Shown: positions 1-9,342, counted from the stretch's first letter. The stretch is 64,000 bases of DNA from Acinetobacter baumannii (GCF_009759685.1 NZ_CP046654.1:1488001-1552000); one strand, 5' to 3'. Numbers and translations: made by a program. Notes: a model not told the origin generated them from the sequence alone.

Positions 1-303
1 ATAACGATTGGGATTGTGGCTTGCGGCTATGCCGATGGTTATCAACGTATTTCGCCAACAGGTACTCCAGTTTTAGTGGACTCAGTACGCACACGTACAG
101 TTGGCCGCGTCAGTATGGATATGTTGGCAGTCGATTTAACGGGTATTGAGAGTGCCAAAGTTGGTAGTGAAGTGGTGCTCTGGGGTCAGTCAAGTACAGG
201 CGTCGTTCTATCTATTGACGATGTTGCAGTTTCATCCGGTACGGTGGGTTATGAACTGATGTGTGCCGTCACCGCCCGTGTTCAATTTATTAATCAGGTA
301 TAA
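1..303 (+). CDS. dadX: Alanine racemase, C-terminal part (left-truncated by window)
   Basis: This is the C-terminal domain of a PLP-dependent alanine racemase, which interconverts L- and D-alanine. The reading frame is open from base 1, so the gene starts outside the window. The segment GYADGYQR carries the tyrosine region of the family, and VGRVSMDML and [11 protein letters not shown] are typical of the C-terminal beta domain. A RidA-family gene and D-Ala/Gly-type permeases follow, which fits a catabolic dad locus and favours DadX over the biosynthetic Alr. The dadX/alr choice is inferred from context; the family is secure. Confidence 0.88.
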   Translation: MTIGIVACGYADGYQRISPTGTPVLVDSVRTRTVGRVSMDMLAVDLTGIESAKVGSEVVLWGQSSTGVVLSIDDVAVSSGTVGYELMCAVTARVQFINQV

Positions 304-313
304 GGAAATCCGA

Positions 314-673
314 ATGTCTAATTCAGATATACAAAAGATTAACACTAACGAAGTCATGAGCGCCGTGACTGTTTTTAACAAAGTGGTTTATTTGTCAGGT
401 CAGGTGCCTAAAAATACCGAGCAGGACGTGGCAGGTCAAACCCGTGAAATTCTTGCAACAATTGATGAACTTTTGGCATTAGCCAATACCGATAAATCTC
501 GCTTGCTCTCTGCGCAGCTCTATTTGAAAAATCTTTCTGACTTTTCAACTGTAAATGCAATTTGGGTTGACTGGTTAAAAGGGTGTGTTGCTCCATCGCG
601 TGCCACAATTCAGGCCGATTTGGTCAATCCAGATTGGTTAATTGAAATTGCCGTGACGGCAGCACAAAAGTAA
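314..673 (+). CDS. RidA family protein (YjgF/YER057c/UK114), 119 aa
   Basis: RidA-family proteins hydrolyse reactive enamine/imine intermediates made by PLP enzymes and amino-acid oxidases. Recognisable family segments are VVYLSGQVP near the N-terminus and a C-terminal stretch with the conserved arginine (PSRATIQADL). I chose the ATG at 314, ten bases after the racemase stop, because AAGGAAA precedes it; an upstream start at 263 would overlap the racemase gene and add 17 residues without family character. Its place behind dadX suggests it clears 2-aminoacrylate or imines formed during alanine/serine turnover. A decayed copy of its 3' end lies near 2422-2484. Confidence 0.9.
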   Translation: MSNSDIQKINTNEVMSAVTVFNKVVYLSGQVPKNTEQDVAGQTREILATIDELLALANTDKSRLLSAQLYLKNLSDFSTVNAIWVDWLKGCVAPSRATIQADLVNPDWLIEIAVTAAQK

Positions 674-762
674 TTCGGCTTTACTCCAAAAATGATGATG
701 TATCTAACAGAAGGAAGATAGATACGGTTTAACCAGTCGTTTTTTGGTGAACAGATTCAGTG

Positions 763-796
763 ACCTATGGCATACGGTTCAATTTTCGCCATAGGT
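763..796 (+). promoter_or_regulatory. Leader hairpin upstream of first permease gene
   Basis: Perfect 9-base arms ACCTATGGC (763-771) and GCCATAGGT (788-796) enclose a 16-base loop. Outside them TCAG and CTGA extend the pairing. No T-tract follows, so it is not an ordinary terminator. The loop core ATACGGTTC recurs in the leader of the second permease gene. Function is unknown; it could be an operator or an mRNA leader structure. Confidence 0.4.
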
Positions 797-835
797 TGCT
801 GATCTTAACAAAGGAATTCAAAAAGGAATTTTAAT

Positions 836-2275
836 ATGACAACGGCTCGTCATTCAGATACGGAAAATTCTCCCGATCATCTGCAACGAAAACTGTCTAA
901 CCGTCATTTACAACTGATTGCAATTGGCGGTGCAATTGGAACTGGCCTATTTATGGGCTCAGGTAAAACCATCTCCCTCGCAGGTCCTTCAATTCTCTTT
1001 ATTTATATGATTATTGGAGGAATGTTCTTTTTCTTAATGCGTGCAATGGGTGAGTTACTCCTTGCAAATCTGCATTACAAATCTTTTGTTGATATGGCCC
1101 ATGACCTGATTGGTCCTTGGGCTGGTTATTATTTGGGTTGGACCTATTGGTTAGGTTGGGTGCTGGTCGGTATTGCGGACCTTTCAGCAGTCATTAACTA
1201 TTTGAGCTTCTGGCTACCCGATGGTGCAAGCTTCTCACCAATACAGCAGGCCATGATTAGTGCAGGCTGTGTGTTGTTTGTGATGGGTCTTAACCTCCTT
1301 ACAGTACGTCTATTTGGTGAAATTGAATTCTGGTTTGCCCTTATTAAGATTCTGGCAATTATTGGCCTGATCGGCGTGGGTGGCTATATGATTTTCAGCC
1401 ATTTCCAAGCTCCGCAAGGCGCTGTTGCCAGCATTAGTAATGTTTGGTCACATGGCGGTTTATTCCCGAAAGGTACAGAAGGCTTCTTGGCAGGATTCCA
1501 GATTGCCGTTTTTGCATTTGTCGGGGTTGAATTGGTTGGTACGACAGCTGCTGAAACGAAAGACCCACAAAAGAACTTACCGAAAGCAATTAACGCGATT
1601 CCTGTACGTATTATTTTGTTCTATGTATTGGCGTTATTTATTGTGATGTCGGTAACACCGTGGGATCACATTCGTGCAGATAAAAGCCCGTTTGTTGAGT
1701 TATTCTTAAATGCAGGTATTCCGGTTTCTGCGATCATTATGAACTTGGTGGTGCTATCTTCGGTCATGTCTTCAATGAACAGCGGTGTTTTTTCAACCAG
1801 TCGTATGCTGTTCGGTTTATCAAAAGACGGGCAGGCACCGGGAGCATTTGGACGTTTATCAAAACGCGCAGTCCCTTCAAATGGTTTGATTTTCTCTTGT
1901 ACTTTCATTATGGGCGGGGCAGTGCTTCAGTACTTTGTTCCAAACACAATGGAGGCATTTACATTAGCAAGTTCACTCTGTGTGATTCTCTTCATTAGTG
2001 TGTGGAGTCTCATTATGGTGTGCTATTTACGCTATCGTAAATTACGTCCTGAATTACATGAAAAATCTACATTCAAAATGCCGGGCGGCATTTGGATGAG
2101 TTATGTTGTTTTGGCATTCATGCTTTTCACTTTGGTAATCTTGGCATTAGAGCCTGATACCTTAAAAGCGCTATATGTCAGTCCAGTATGGTTGATCATT
2201 TTAGGTGTGACTTATCATGTGCTGTATAAACCGCGCATGAAAAGACTAGGACGTGAACTCGTCAACGACCATTAA
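836..2275 (+). CDS. cycA: D-Ala/D-Ser/Gly-type amino-acid permease (CycA-like), copy 1
   Basis: Inner-membrane proton symporter of the APC/amino-acid transporter family, 479 aa with about 12 hydrophobic segments. The N-terminal stretch LSNRHLQLIAIGGAIGTGLF and the later SSVMSSMNSGVFSTSRMLFG closely resemble E. coli CycA as I remember it, including GSGKTISLAGPSI and PWDHIRADKSPFVELF. The likely substrates are D-alanine, D-serine and glycine, which fits the neighbouring alanine racemase and RidA genes. A very similar second copy follows at 2646. The gene ends in a clear terminator. Substrate assignment is by homology; another small neutral amino acid is possible. Confidence 0.85.
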   Translation: MTTARHSDTENSPDHLQRKLSNRHLQLIAIGGAIGTGLFMGSGKTISLAGPSILFIYMIIGGMFFFLMRAMGELLLANLHYKSFVDMAHDLIGPWAGYYLGWTYWLGWVLVGIADLSAVINYLSFWLPDGASFSPIQQAMISAGCVLFVMGLNLLTVRLFGEIEFWFALIKILAIIGLIGVGGYMIFSHFQAPQGAVASISNVWSHGGLFPKGTEGFLAGFQIAVFAFVGVELVGTTAAETKDPQKNLPKAINAIPVRIILFYVLALFIVMSVTPWDHIRADKSPFVELFLNAGIPVSAIIMNLVVLSSVMSSMNSGVFSTSRMLFGLSKDGQAPGAFGRLSKRAVPSNGLIFSCTFIMGGAVLQYFVPNTMEAFTLASSLCVILFISVWSLIMVCYLRYRKLRPELHEKSTFKMPGGIWMSYVVLAFMLFTLVILALEPDTLKALYVSPVWLIILGVTYHVLYKPRMKRLGRELVNDH

Positions 2276-2287
2276 GTTTTATTAAAA

Positions 2288-2315
2288 AGCCAATCTAACA
2301 TGATTGGCTTTTTTT
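2288..2315 (+). terminator. Rho-independent terminator after cycA copy 1
   Basis: AGCCAATC (2288-2295) pairs with GATTGGCT (2302-2309) across a 6-base loop and is followed by a run of six T. The same AGCCAATC/GATTGGCT arms form the terminator after the second copy, further evidence that the whole unit was duplicated. Confidence 0.9.
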
Positions 2316-2421
2316 ATTTTCTTTAGGTTTTTTATCGGAATAATATTGTTTATTTTTGAGTCATCAGTGCAGTTTTGAAGGGGGTGGGAAAGCGACATTG
2401 AACAATATCGCATGCTACACT

Positions 2422-2484
2422 TCGGCTCATCTGGTGAATTGAGATTGGATAATTAAAATTGCCGTGAAGGCAGTACATAAATAA
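2422..2484 (+). pseudogene. Remnant of ridA 3' end between the two permease genes
   Basis: This non-coding stretch aligns with the last ~55 bases of the RidA gene and its stop region (622-677): GATTGG.TAATT.AAATTGCCGTGA.GGCAG is shared. I count 44 matches in the 53 best-aligned bases. It marks the left part of a duplicated unit (ridA end, leader, permease, terminator). It has no usable reading frame. Confidence 0.7.
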
Positions 2485-2564
2485 TGCAATTTAAAAAAAT
2501 AGGGATAAAAGATAGATCAATTAAGGAAAAAATATACTTGAACATCTTGTCCCGATGTATAGAC

Positions 2565-2611
2565 TCAGCAACCCACGATATACGGTTCGTTTTCTCCCTA
2601 TATGTTGCTGA
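2565..2611 (+). promoter_or_regulatory. Leader hairpin upstream of second permease gene
   Basis: TCAGCAAC (2565-2572) pairs with GTTGCTGA (2604-2611). The interior keeps the ATACGGTTC core found in the leader of copy 1, although the inner stem of copy 1 is largely lost. Conservation of loop and outer stem between paralogous leaders suggests a functional element, of unknown kind. Confidence 0.35.
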
Positions 2612-2645
2612 TTGAAATTAAGCAAATATAAAAAGGACTTCTAAT

Positions 2646-4076
2646 ATGACAATGGTTCATCATTCAGATGAGGCAAGTTCCCCTGATCATTTACAACGGA
2701 AATTAAGTAATCGCCATTTACAGCTCATTGCAATTGGCGGTGCAATTGGTACGGGTCTATTTATGGGCTCGGGCAAAACCATCTCCCTCGCAGGTCCTTC
2801 GATTCTCGTTATTTACATGTTAATTGGCGGTATGTTCTTTTTCCTTATGCGTGCATTAGGTGAATTACTGCTTGCTAATTTACACTACAAGTCATTTGTT
2901 GATATGGCCTATGACTTAATCGGCCCATGGGCTGGCTATTATATTGGCTGGACCTATTGGCTAGGCTGGGTATTGGTCGGTATTGCCGATCTATCAGCAG
3001 TTATTAATTATTTAAGTTTCTGGTTGCCCGAGGGTGCCAGTTTCTCACCAATGCAACAGGCCATGATTAGTGCGGGCTGTGTACTATTCGTGTTAGGACT
3101 TAATTTGCTTACGGTCAAGTTGTTTGGTGAAGTAGAATTCTGGTTCGCACTCATTAAGATTTTGGCAATTATTGGCTTAATTGGTGTGGGTGGCTACATG
3201 ATTCTCACTCATTTCCAAGCTCCTCATGGTGACGTTGTCAGCATCAGTAATGTCTGGTCGCATGGTGGTCTGTTTCCAAAAGGTGTAAGTGGTTTTTTAG
3301 CCGGATTCCAGATTGCCGTGTTTGCCTTTATTGGTGTTGAGTTGATTGGTACCACAGCGGCTGAAACGAAAGATCCGCAAACTAACTTACCAAAAGCAAT
3401 TAACGCGATTCCGGTACGTATTATTCTGTTTTATGTGTTAGCACTTTTTGTGGTGATGTCTGTAACACCTTGGGATCATATTCGTGCCGATAAAAGCCCG
3501 TTTGTTGAGTTGTTCTTAAATGCAGGTATTCCTATTTCTGCAATTATTATGAACTTGGTTGTGCTGTCGTCGGTCATGTCTTCGATGAACAGTGGCGTGT
3601 TTTCAACGAGCCGTATGTTGTTTGGTTTATCAAAAGATGGTCAGGCACCGAGTATCTTGGGACGTTTATCAAAACGTGCTGTACCGTCAAATGGCTTAAT
3701 CTTCTCATGTATTTTCATTATGGGCGGAGCAGTGCTTCAGTACTTTGTTCCAAACACAATGGAAGCATTTACTTTGGCAAGTTCGCTCTGTGTGATTTTA
3801 TTCATTAGCGTGTGGATTTTAATCATGGCATGTTATTTACGTTATCGTAAAATTCGCCCAGAGTTACATGCAGCATCTACCTTCAAAATGCCGGGCGGTG
3901 TGTTGATGGCGTATGCGGTTATTGCATTCTTCTTGTTTACCTTGGTGATTTTGGCATTAGAGCCAGATACCTTAAAAGCGTTATACGTTAGCCCAGTATG
4001 GTTAGTGGTTTTAAGCGTGACCTATTATGCGTTCTATAAGCCGCGTATGAGAAAATTAGGTCAAGAAATCTTTTAA
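2646..4076 (+). CDS. cycA: D-Ala/D-Ser/Gly-type amino-acid permease (CycA-like), copy 2
   Basis: A 476-aa paralogue of the upstream permease, nearly identical through the membrane core and differing mostly at the extreme termini and in scattered conservative positions (for example V/I and L/M swaps). All CycA-type motifs named for copy 1 are kept, so it should be a working inner-membrane H+/amino-acid symporter. It has its own leader hairpin and terminator and is probably transcribed separately. Synonymous divergence between the copies is considerable, so the duplication is not recent. Whether the two differ in affinity or substrate cannot be read from the sequence. Confidence 0.85.
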   Translation: MTMVHHSDEASSPDHLQRKLSNRHLQLIAIGGAIGTGLFMGSGKTISLAGPSILVIYMLIGGMFFFLMRALGELLLANLHYKSFVDMAYDLIGPWAGYYIGWTYWLGWVLVGIADLSAVINYLSFWLPEGASFSPMQQAMISAGCVLFVLGLNLLTVKLFGEVEFWFALIKILAIIGLIGVGGYMILTHFQAPHGDVVSISNVWSHGGLFPKGVSGFLAGFQIAVFAFIGVELIGTTAAETKDPQTNLPKAINAIPVRIILFYVLALFVVMSVTPWDHIRADKSPFVELFLNAGIPISAIIMNLVVLSSVMSSMNSGVFSTSRMLFGLSKDGQAPSILGRLSKRAVPSNGLIFSCIFIMGGAVLQYFVPNTMEAFTLASSLCVILFISVWILIMACYLRYRKIRPELHAASTFKMPGGVLMAYAVIAFFLFTLVILALEPDTLKALYVSPVWLVVLSVTYYAFYKPRMRKLGQEIF

Positions 4077-4098
4077 TTAACCTGTCTCGATTTACCAG

Positions 4099-4123
4099 AA
4101 AGCCAATCATATGATTGGCTTTT
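4099..4123. terminator. Bidirectional terminator between cycA copy 2 and LysR gene
   Basis: AAAGCCAATCAT pairs with ATGATTGGCTTT, flanked by A and T runs on the two sides. It can serve the + strand permease gene and the convergent minus-strand LysR gene that ends at 4134. Confidence 0.85.
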
Positions 4124-4133
4124 TATTTATTAT

Positions 4134-5015
4134 TTAATCAACCAGTAAATGTTGGTATTTATCGGCCTGTTTACGCAAGTAATCCCAGACCAGTTTAATG
4201 CGCGGCTCATGCTGTAAATCAACGAAGGTCAGCATCCAGAAGGTATGGGTAAAACGAACCTGTTGTTCTAACACCTCTTCAAGCTCAGGCTTATCATCTG
4301 CCAAAAACTTGGGCAAAATTGCAAGACCTGCGCCTGCGCTGACCGCAATTTGTTGCGCCAAAATGCTGCTACTGCGAAAGTTCGCGTTAAGCTTTAAAGG
4401 TAAGCGTTCTAGACAATACAGTTCGGGGCTATACACCAGATCATCAATATAGTTCACAAAGCGGTGCTGGGTTAAATCTTCCAGTCGGCGAATTGGTGGG
4501 TTTTGCGCTAGATAGTTTTGGCTACCGTAAATTTTTAAACAGTAATCAGACAAGCGCGTAATGATATAAGGCCCTGAGGTTGGGCGTTCAATCGATACCA
4601 CAATATCTGCTTCACGGTGCGAGAGCTTAATCATTTTTGGTACGGGTATCAGGTCGATGGTAAGCAGAGGATACTGGATGGAGAACTCAGCCAGTAAGCG
4701 GGCTAAAAATGCGGTTCCAAAGCCCTCAGGTGTGCCAATTCGCACACGACCTTGCAAAGGTTGGTGCGGTTTTTCAATTTGTAAGAAAGCTTGTTCCATT
4801 TGTTCAACTCGAGGGACAAGTGCCATCCCTTCGAGAGTTAACTCATAACCGGTTGCTTCACGTTTAAATAGCGTAGTACCTAAAGCAAGTTCTAGAGCCT
4901 GAATCCGTCTAGCCACCGTACTGTGCTCGACACCGATAATACGTGCAGCATTGGTTAGAGTTTTAGTGCGTGCTAAAACCAGAAAAAACTGTAGATGATC
5001 CCAATCCACTTTCAT
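4134..5015 (-). CDS. LysR-family transcriptional regulator, probable regulator of the mms operon
   Basis: A 293-aa LysR-type regulator. The N-terminal winged helix-turn-helix is recognisable (DHLQFFLVLARTKTLTNAAR then STVARRIQALE), followed by a co-inducer-binding domain. I start it at the ATG at 5015 (MKVDWDHLQF), because the further 28 residues of the open frame lack family character and would run across a 16-bp inverted repeat. It is divergent from mmsA, the usual arrangement for a LysR regulator and its target. An inducer from valine or isobutyrate breakdown, such as 3-hydroxyisobutyrate, is a guess. Pseudomonas uses an AraC-type MmsR for this job, so the regulator class differs here. Confidence 0.88.
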   Translation of the reverse strand: MKVDWDHLQFFLVLARTKTLTNAARIIGVEHSTVARRIQALELALGTTLFKREATGYELTLEGMALVPRVEQMEQAFLQIEKPHQPLQGRVRIGTPEGFGTAFLARLLAEFSIQYPLLTIDLIPVPKMIKLSHREADIVVSIERPTSGPYIITRLSDYCLKIYGSQNYLAQNPPIRRLEDLTQHRFVNYIDDLVYSPELYCLERLPLKLNANFRSSSILAQQIAVSAGAGLAILPKFLADDKPELEEVLEQQVRFTHTFWMLTFVDLQHEPRIKLVWDYLRKQADKYQHLLVD

Positions 5016-5030
5016 TTTTGTTATTGTCCC

Positions 5031-5046
5031 TGTGCATATTTGCACA
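5031..5046. promoter_or_regulatory. Inverted repeat, candidate LysR operator (proximal)
   Basis: TGTGCATATTTGCACA has 6-bp arms TGTGCA/TGCACA around four bases. It contains the T-N11-A spacing typical of LysR boxes and lies about 16 bp upstream of the LysR ATG, so it may be the autoregulatory site. Confidence 0.5.
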
Positions 5047-5114
5047 ACAATCGTGCATGAATTTGCGTTGGTGGTCAAAGATTTCTTTGTTAGTCTCAAA
5101 TAAAACCTGAATAA

Positions 5115-5140
5115 AGAAAATACATAGAAAAGTATTTTCT
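5115..5140. promoter_or_regulatory. Second inverted repeat in the LysR-mmsA interval
   Basis: AGAAAATAC (5115-5123) and GTATTTTCT (5132-5140) are perfect 9-bp arms with an 8-bp spacer, about 40 bp before the mmsA ATG. It may be an activation site or an mRNA leader hairpin. Confidence 0.35.
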
Positions 5141-5180
5141 AATAACTGAACACAATAAAAATATGACCTACGGAGAGGTT

Positions 5181-6698
5181 ATGAACACAATCCAGAAAAT
5201 CGAATTGGACACCGCTAAATTACTTATTAACGGACAGTTTATCGAATCTAAAACACAAGAATGGCAAGACATTGTTAACCCTGCAACTCAGGAAGTGATT
5301 GGCCGCGTGCCTTTTGCAACGGTTGAAGAAGTCGACGCTGCTATTCAGGCTGCACAAGATGCTTTTGCTTCATGGCGCCAGACCCCAATTCAGGCACGTA
5401 TGCGCATCATGCTCAAGCTACAAGACTTGATCCGTGCCAACATGAAAGACATTGCACAAGTATTGACGGCTGAACAAGGTAAAACTTTGGCAGATGCCGA
5501 AGGTGATATTCAACGTGGTCTAGAAGTGGTTGAACATGCCTGCTCAGTTGGTACTTTACAAATGGGTGAATATGTTGAAGGTGTAGCACGTGGTGTCGAC
5601 ACCTATACCTTGCAGCAACCTTTGGGCGTTTGTGCAGGTATTACGCCGTTTAATTTCCCAGCCATGATCCCGCTTTGGATGTTCCCAATGGCAATCGTGT
5701 GCGGCAATACTTTTGTTTTAAAACCTTCAGAACAAGATCCATTATCGACCATGATGTTGGTTGAGCTTGCGATTCAAGCAGGTATTCCGGCAGGTGTGCT
5801 GAACGTTGTGCATGGCGGTAAAGAAGTGGTTGACCGTTTGTGTACCCATAAAGACATTAAAGCAATTTCATTTGTAGGTTCAACAGCGGTTGGAACACAT
5901 GTTTATAACCTTGCAGGGCAGCATGGCAAACGTGTGCAAGCCATGATGGGTGCAAAAAACCATGTGGTTGTGATGCCGGATGCCAATAAGGAACAAACCT
6001 TAAACGCTTTAGTAGGTGCAGCATTCGGTGCAGCGGGACAACGCTGTATGGCATTGTCGGTTGCAGTGATGGTTGGTGACAGTAAACAGTGGATTCAAGA
6101 GTTAGTTGAAAAAGCCAAAACTCTAAAAGTAAATGCAGGCCATGAACCAAATACTGACATTGGTCCAGTGATTTCAAAACGTGCCAAAGCGCGTGTAATT
6201 GACTTGATTAATAGCGGTGTTGAGCAAGGCGCAGAGTTACTACTCGATGGTCGCAATGTTCAAGTACAAGATTATGAGTCAGGTAACTTTGTGGGCGCCA
6301 CGATTTTTAGTGGTGTAAATACCGATATGCGTATTTATAAAGAAGAAATCTTTGGCCCGGTACTTTCAATTATTTGTGTAGATACACTCGATGAAGCAAT
6401 CGCTTTGATCAATGCCAACCCATTTGGTAACGGTGTAGGTCTATTCACACAAAGCGGTGCCATTGCACGTACTTTCCAAAACGTTATTGATATTGGTCAA
6501 GTCGGTATCAACATTCCAATTCCTGTACCAGTGCCGTTCTTTAGTTTTACCGGTTCAAGAGGCTCAAAACTTGGCGACTTGGGGCCATACGGCAAACAGG
6601 CTGTGCAGTTCTATACCCAAACCAAAACGATTACCAGTCGCTGGTTTGAAGATAGCCATGAAGTTGGTGGTGTAAATACAACCATTAGTTTACGTTAA
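5181..6698 (+). CDS. mmsA: Methylmalonate-semialdehyde dehydrogenase (CoA-acylating)
   Basis: A 505-aa member of the aldehyde dehydrogenase family that converts methylmalonate semialdehyde with CoA and NAD+ to propionyl-CoA and CO2, the last step of valine breakdown. The nucleophile is Cys289 in GQRCMA, and FVGSTAVG belongs to the NAD-binding fold. The stretch [14 protein letters not shown] is typical of MMSDH rather than other aldehyde dehydrogenases. The start at 5181 is set by GGAGAGG at 5172-5178; an in-frame ATG at 5163 lies before that ribosome site. It is first in a seven-gene operon with mmsB 11 bp behind. Confidence 0.95.
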   Translation: MNTIQKIELDTAKLLINGQFIESKTQEWQDIVNPATQEVIGRVPFATVEEVDAAIQAAQDAFASWRQTPIQARMRIMLKLQDLIRANMKDIAQVLTAEQGKTLADAEGDIQRGLEVVEHACSVGTLQMGEYVEGVARGVDTYTLQQPLGVCAGITPFNFPAMIPLWMFPMAIVCGNTFVLKPSEQDPLSTMMLVELAIQAGIPAGVLNVVHGGKEVVDRLCTHKDIKAISFVGSTAVGTHVYNLAGQHGKRVQAMMGAKNHVVVMPDANKEQTLNALVGAAFGAAGQRCMALSVAVMVGDSKQWIQELVEKAKTLKVNAGHEPNTDIGPVISKRAKARVIDLINSGVEQGAELLLDGRNVQVQDYESGNFVGATIFSGVNTDMRIYKEEIFGPVLSIICVDTLDEAIALINANPFGNGVGLFTQSGAIARTFQNVIDIGQVGINIPIPVPVPFFSFTGSRGSKLGDLGPYGKQAVQFYTQTKTITSRWFEDSHEVGGVNTTISLR

Positions 6699-6709
6699 GG
6701 GGATCACGG

Positions 6710-7600
6710 ATGAATATCGCCTTTATCGGTCTAGGGAATATGGGCGGCAGAATGGCCCAAAACCTACTAAAAGCCGGACTCAAAGTTTATGGTTACGACC
6801 TCAGTGAAGTCGCGATTCAGCACTTCGCCGAGGCAGGTGGTGTGGTTTGCGACAGCCCACAGGACGCAGCTAAACAAGCAGATGTAGTCATTACCATGTT
6901 GCCTGCGGCGAAGCATGTTAAAGAGGTTTACTTAGGCGAAAATGGTGTCTTGGAAGTGCTAAAAGCAGGTAGCTTATGCATTGATAGCAGCACCATTGAC
7001 CCGCAAACTATTAAAGACATTGCTGCTGTTGCACATAGCAAAAATATTAAAATTTGTGATGCACCCGTTTCTGGTGGAACCATTGGTGCTCAAGCAGGAA
7101 CCTTAACCTTCATGGTCGGTGCCGATGAGCAAACCTTTAATGAGGTGAAACCTGTGCTCAGTCACATGGGCAAAAATATTGTTCATTGTGGTGATGTCGG
7201 TGCAGGCCAAATTGCCAAAATTTGCAATAACCTGATTTTAGGAATTTCAATGGCTGCGGTGGCCGAAGGCATGGCACTCGGTGTGAAGCTAGGCATCGAC
7301 CCACAAGCATTGGCAGGTGTAATTAATACTTCAAGTGGCCGTTGCTGGAGTTCGGATGTGTGTAACCCATGGCCACATATTAATGAAAATGCGCCCGCAT
7401 CTCGAGGCTATCAAGATGGGTTTGCAACTCAGTTAATGCTCAAAGATTTAGGACTCGCTGTAGAAGCCGCAGGCCAAGTCAAACAGCCGGTTTTGTTAGG
7501 TGGTATGGTGCAACAGCTTTATCAGCAAATGTGTATGCGTGGTAATGCTCATCTCGATTTCTCGAGCATTATTCAACAATACCTGCCACAAGAGGCATAA
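6710..7600 (+). CDS. mmsB: 3-hydroxyisobutyrate dehydrogenase
   Basis: A 296-aa NAD-dependent beta-hydroxyacid dehydrogenase that oxidises 3-hydroxyisobutyrate to methylmalonate semialdehyde, the MmsA substrate. The Rossmann motif GLGNMGGRMA is at residues 7-16, the substrate-binding segment DAPVSGGTIGAQAGTL is intact, and the catalytic lysine is Lys170 in GAGQIAKICNN. It is directly behind mmsA, preceded by GGGGATCACGG. Length and order match the classical mmsAB pair. Confidence 0.95.
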   Translation: MNIAFIGLGNMGGRMAQNLLKAGLKVYGYDLSEVAIQHFAEAGGVVCDSPQDAAKQADVVITMLPAAKHVKEVYLGENGVLEVLKAGSLCIDSSTIDPQTIKDIAAVAHSKNIKICDAPVSGGTIGAQAGTLTFMVGADEQTFNEVKPVLSHMGKNIVHCGDVGAGQIAKICNNLILGISMAAVAEGMALGVKLGIDPQALAGVINTSSGRCWSSDVCNPWPHINENAPASRGYQDGFATQLMLKDLGLAVEAAGQVKQPVLLGGMVQQLYQQMCMRGNAHLDFSSIIQQYLPQEA

Positions 7601-7604
7601 CGGT

Positions 7605-7623
7605 AAAGCCAAAGGATGGCTTT
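7605..7623 (+). other. Intercistronic hairpin between mmsB and the synthetase gene
   Basis: AAAGCCA and TGGCTTT form a perfect 7-bp stem with a 5-base loop and no strong T-tract. It lies in the 81-bp gap of the operon and may protect the mmsAB message or cause partial termination. Confidence 0.35.
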
Positions 7624-7681
7624 AAACGAATAAATCAAACCCTGTCGTGAATAACAACAAATCCGGACTGAGGGAAAAGAT

Positions 7682-9331
7682 ATGATGGATTATCAAAATG
7701 CTGTACAGGCTTTCGATTTGGAAAGCACTGCTAAACAGATGTTGTCAGGTTCACTCGATGCACTGAACGCATGTTATGAATGTTGTGATAGACATGCAGA
7801 TGGCGACAAGATCGCGCTGTACTGGCAAGGAAAAGACGGTCGCAAAGAACAATATACCTTCCGTGAACTAAAAGAATGGTCGAGTCAGTTTGCTAACTTT
7901 TTAAAATCACAAGGTGTGAAAGCGGGAGACCGTATTTCAGGCTTATTACCGAGAACACCTGAACTGATTGTGACCATTTTGGCAGCTTGGCGAATTGGTG
8001 CGGTGTACCAACCCCTATTTACTGCCTTTGGTCCCAAAGCGATTGAGCACCGTATTCAACTTGCTCAAAGTAAGCTGGTGGTGACCGATATGGGCAACCG
8101 TAGCAAGCTCGACGAAATTGAAAAGTGCCCTGCAATTATGACAGTGGCCGACGCACAAGGTACTCCGCTTAAAGCAGGTGATTTTAATTTCTGGAATGAA
8201 GTGAAGCAGCAGTCCGATCAATGTGATCTGGTGATGCGTAGCATCCAAGATCCTTTCTTGCTTATGTTTACTTCAGGCACTACAGGACCAGCGAAACCAT
8301 TGGAAGTGCCACTAAAAGCATTGATTGCTTTTGGTCGATATATGCAAGATGCCATTGGTTTAACCGAAGAGGATTCATTCTGGAATATTGCCGATCCGGG
8401 TTGGGCTTATGGTCTGTACTATGCGATTACTGGACCGTTATTTTTAGGCCATGCCACTTTGTTCTATGAAGGCGGTTTTAGTACCGATAGCCTATGCCAA
8501 ATTGTGAAAGATTATAAAGTTAACAACTTGGCAGGTGCACCAACGGCTTACCGCATGATGATGGCGGCTGATCCGGCACAAATGGCGCCGTTAAAAGGAC
8601 AATTCCGTGTGGTGAGTAGTGCAGGCGAGCCGCTTAACCCAGAAGTAATTCGTTGGTTTAAACAAGTCCTTGATGCTCCAATTTATGACCATTATGGGCA
8701 AACTGAAGTGGGCATGGTGGTGTGTAATCATCATGGTTTAAAACATGAAATTCATGCTGGTTCAGCAGGTTTTCCAAGTCCGGGCTATCGTGTTGCAATT
8801 GTTAATGAACAAGGTGAAGAACTTCCGCCAGACACACCGGGAATTTTAGCAGTCGACATTAGCCAGTCTCCAATGATGTGGTTTGGTGGCTATAAAGAAA
8901 GTCGTAAATCACCTTTCATTGGTCATTACTATTTAACGGGTGATACTGCCGAGCTACATGCCGATGGCAGTATGAGCTTTGTCGGCCGTAGCGATGATGT
9001 GATCACCACATCGGGTTATCGTATTGGACCTTTCGATGTAGAAAGCGCACTACTTGAACACGACGCTGTGATTGAAGCCGCAGTAATAGGCGTGCCTGAT
9101 CCGGATCGCACTGAAGTGGTTAAGGCTTTTGTAATTTTAGCTGCGGGCGTACAACCTTCAGATGCGCTTGCTGAAGAACTCAGCCAGTTTGTTAAAAGAC
9201 GACTTTCTGCTCATGCTTACCCACGATTAGTTGAATTTGTGAGTGAATTACCTAAAACTCCAAGTGGCAAAATTCAGCGCTTTTTATTGCGTAATCAAGA
9301 AATTGCTAAACAACAAGCTAAAGCAGGGTAA
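7682..9331 (+). CDS. AMP-forming acyl-CoA synthetase of the valine/isobutyrate operon
   Basis: A 549-aa member of the ANL superfamily (acetyl/propionyl-CoA synthetase-like). Motifs: P-loop [20 protein letters not shown], hinge [21 protein letters not shown] and the catalytic lysine Lys530 in PSGKIQRF. It probably activates a short acid such as isobutyrate, propionate or 3-hydroxyisobutyrate so that it can enter the pathway encoded by its neighbours; the substrate is inferred from context only. The ATG at 7682 (or 7685) follows a GAGGGAAAA ribosome site. Eleven bases separate it from the acyl-CoA dehydrogenase gene. Confidence 0.88.
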   Translation: MMDYQNAVQAFDLESTAKQMLSGSLDALNACYECCDRHADGDKIALYWQGKDGRKEQYTFRELKEWSSQFANFLKSQGVKAGDRISGLLPRTPELIVTILAAWRIGAVYQPLFTAFGPKAIEHRIQLAQSKLVVTDMGNRSKLDEIEKCPAIMTVADAQGTPLKAGDFNFWNEVKQQSDQCDLVMRSIQDPFLLMFTSGTTGPAKPLEVPLKALIAFGRYMQDAIGLTEEDSFWNIADPGWAYGLYYAITGPLFLGHATLFYEGGFSTDSLCQIVKDYKVNNLAGAPTAYRMMMAADPAQMAPLKGQFRVVSSAGEPLNPEVIRWFKQVLDAPIYDHYGQTEVGMVVCNHHGLKHEIHAGSAGFPSPGYRVAIVNEQGEELPPDTPGILAVDISQSPMMWFGGYKESRKSPFIGHYYLTGDTAELHADGSMSFVGRSDDVITTSGYRIGPFDVESALLEHDAVIEAAVIGVPDPDRTEVVKAFVILAAGVQPSDALAEELSQFVKRRLSAHAYPRLVEFVSELPKTPSGKIQRFLLRNQEIAKQQAKAG

Positions 9332-9342
9332 AGGAAATAATA

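Noticed and set aside
674..835. Possible glycine riboswitch before the permease genes
   Set aside because: The characteristic glycine-aptamer core sequences are not present; only a simple hairpin is seen.
5016..5099. Upstream extension of the LysR gene by 28 codons
   Set aside because: The extension lacks LysR character and overlaps the 16-bp inverted repeat in the control region.
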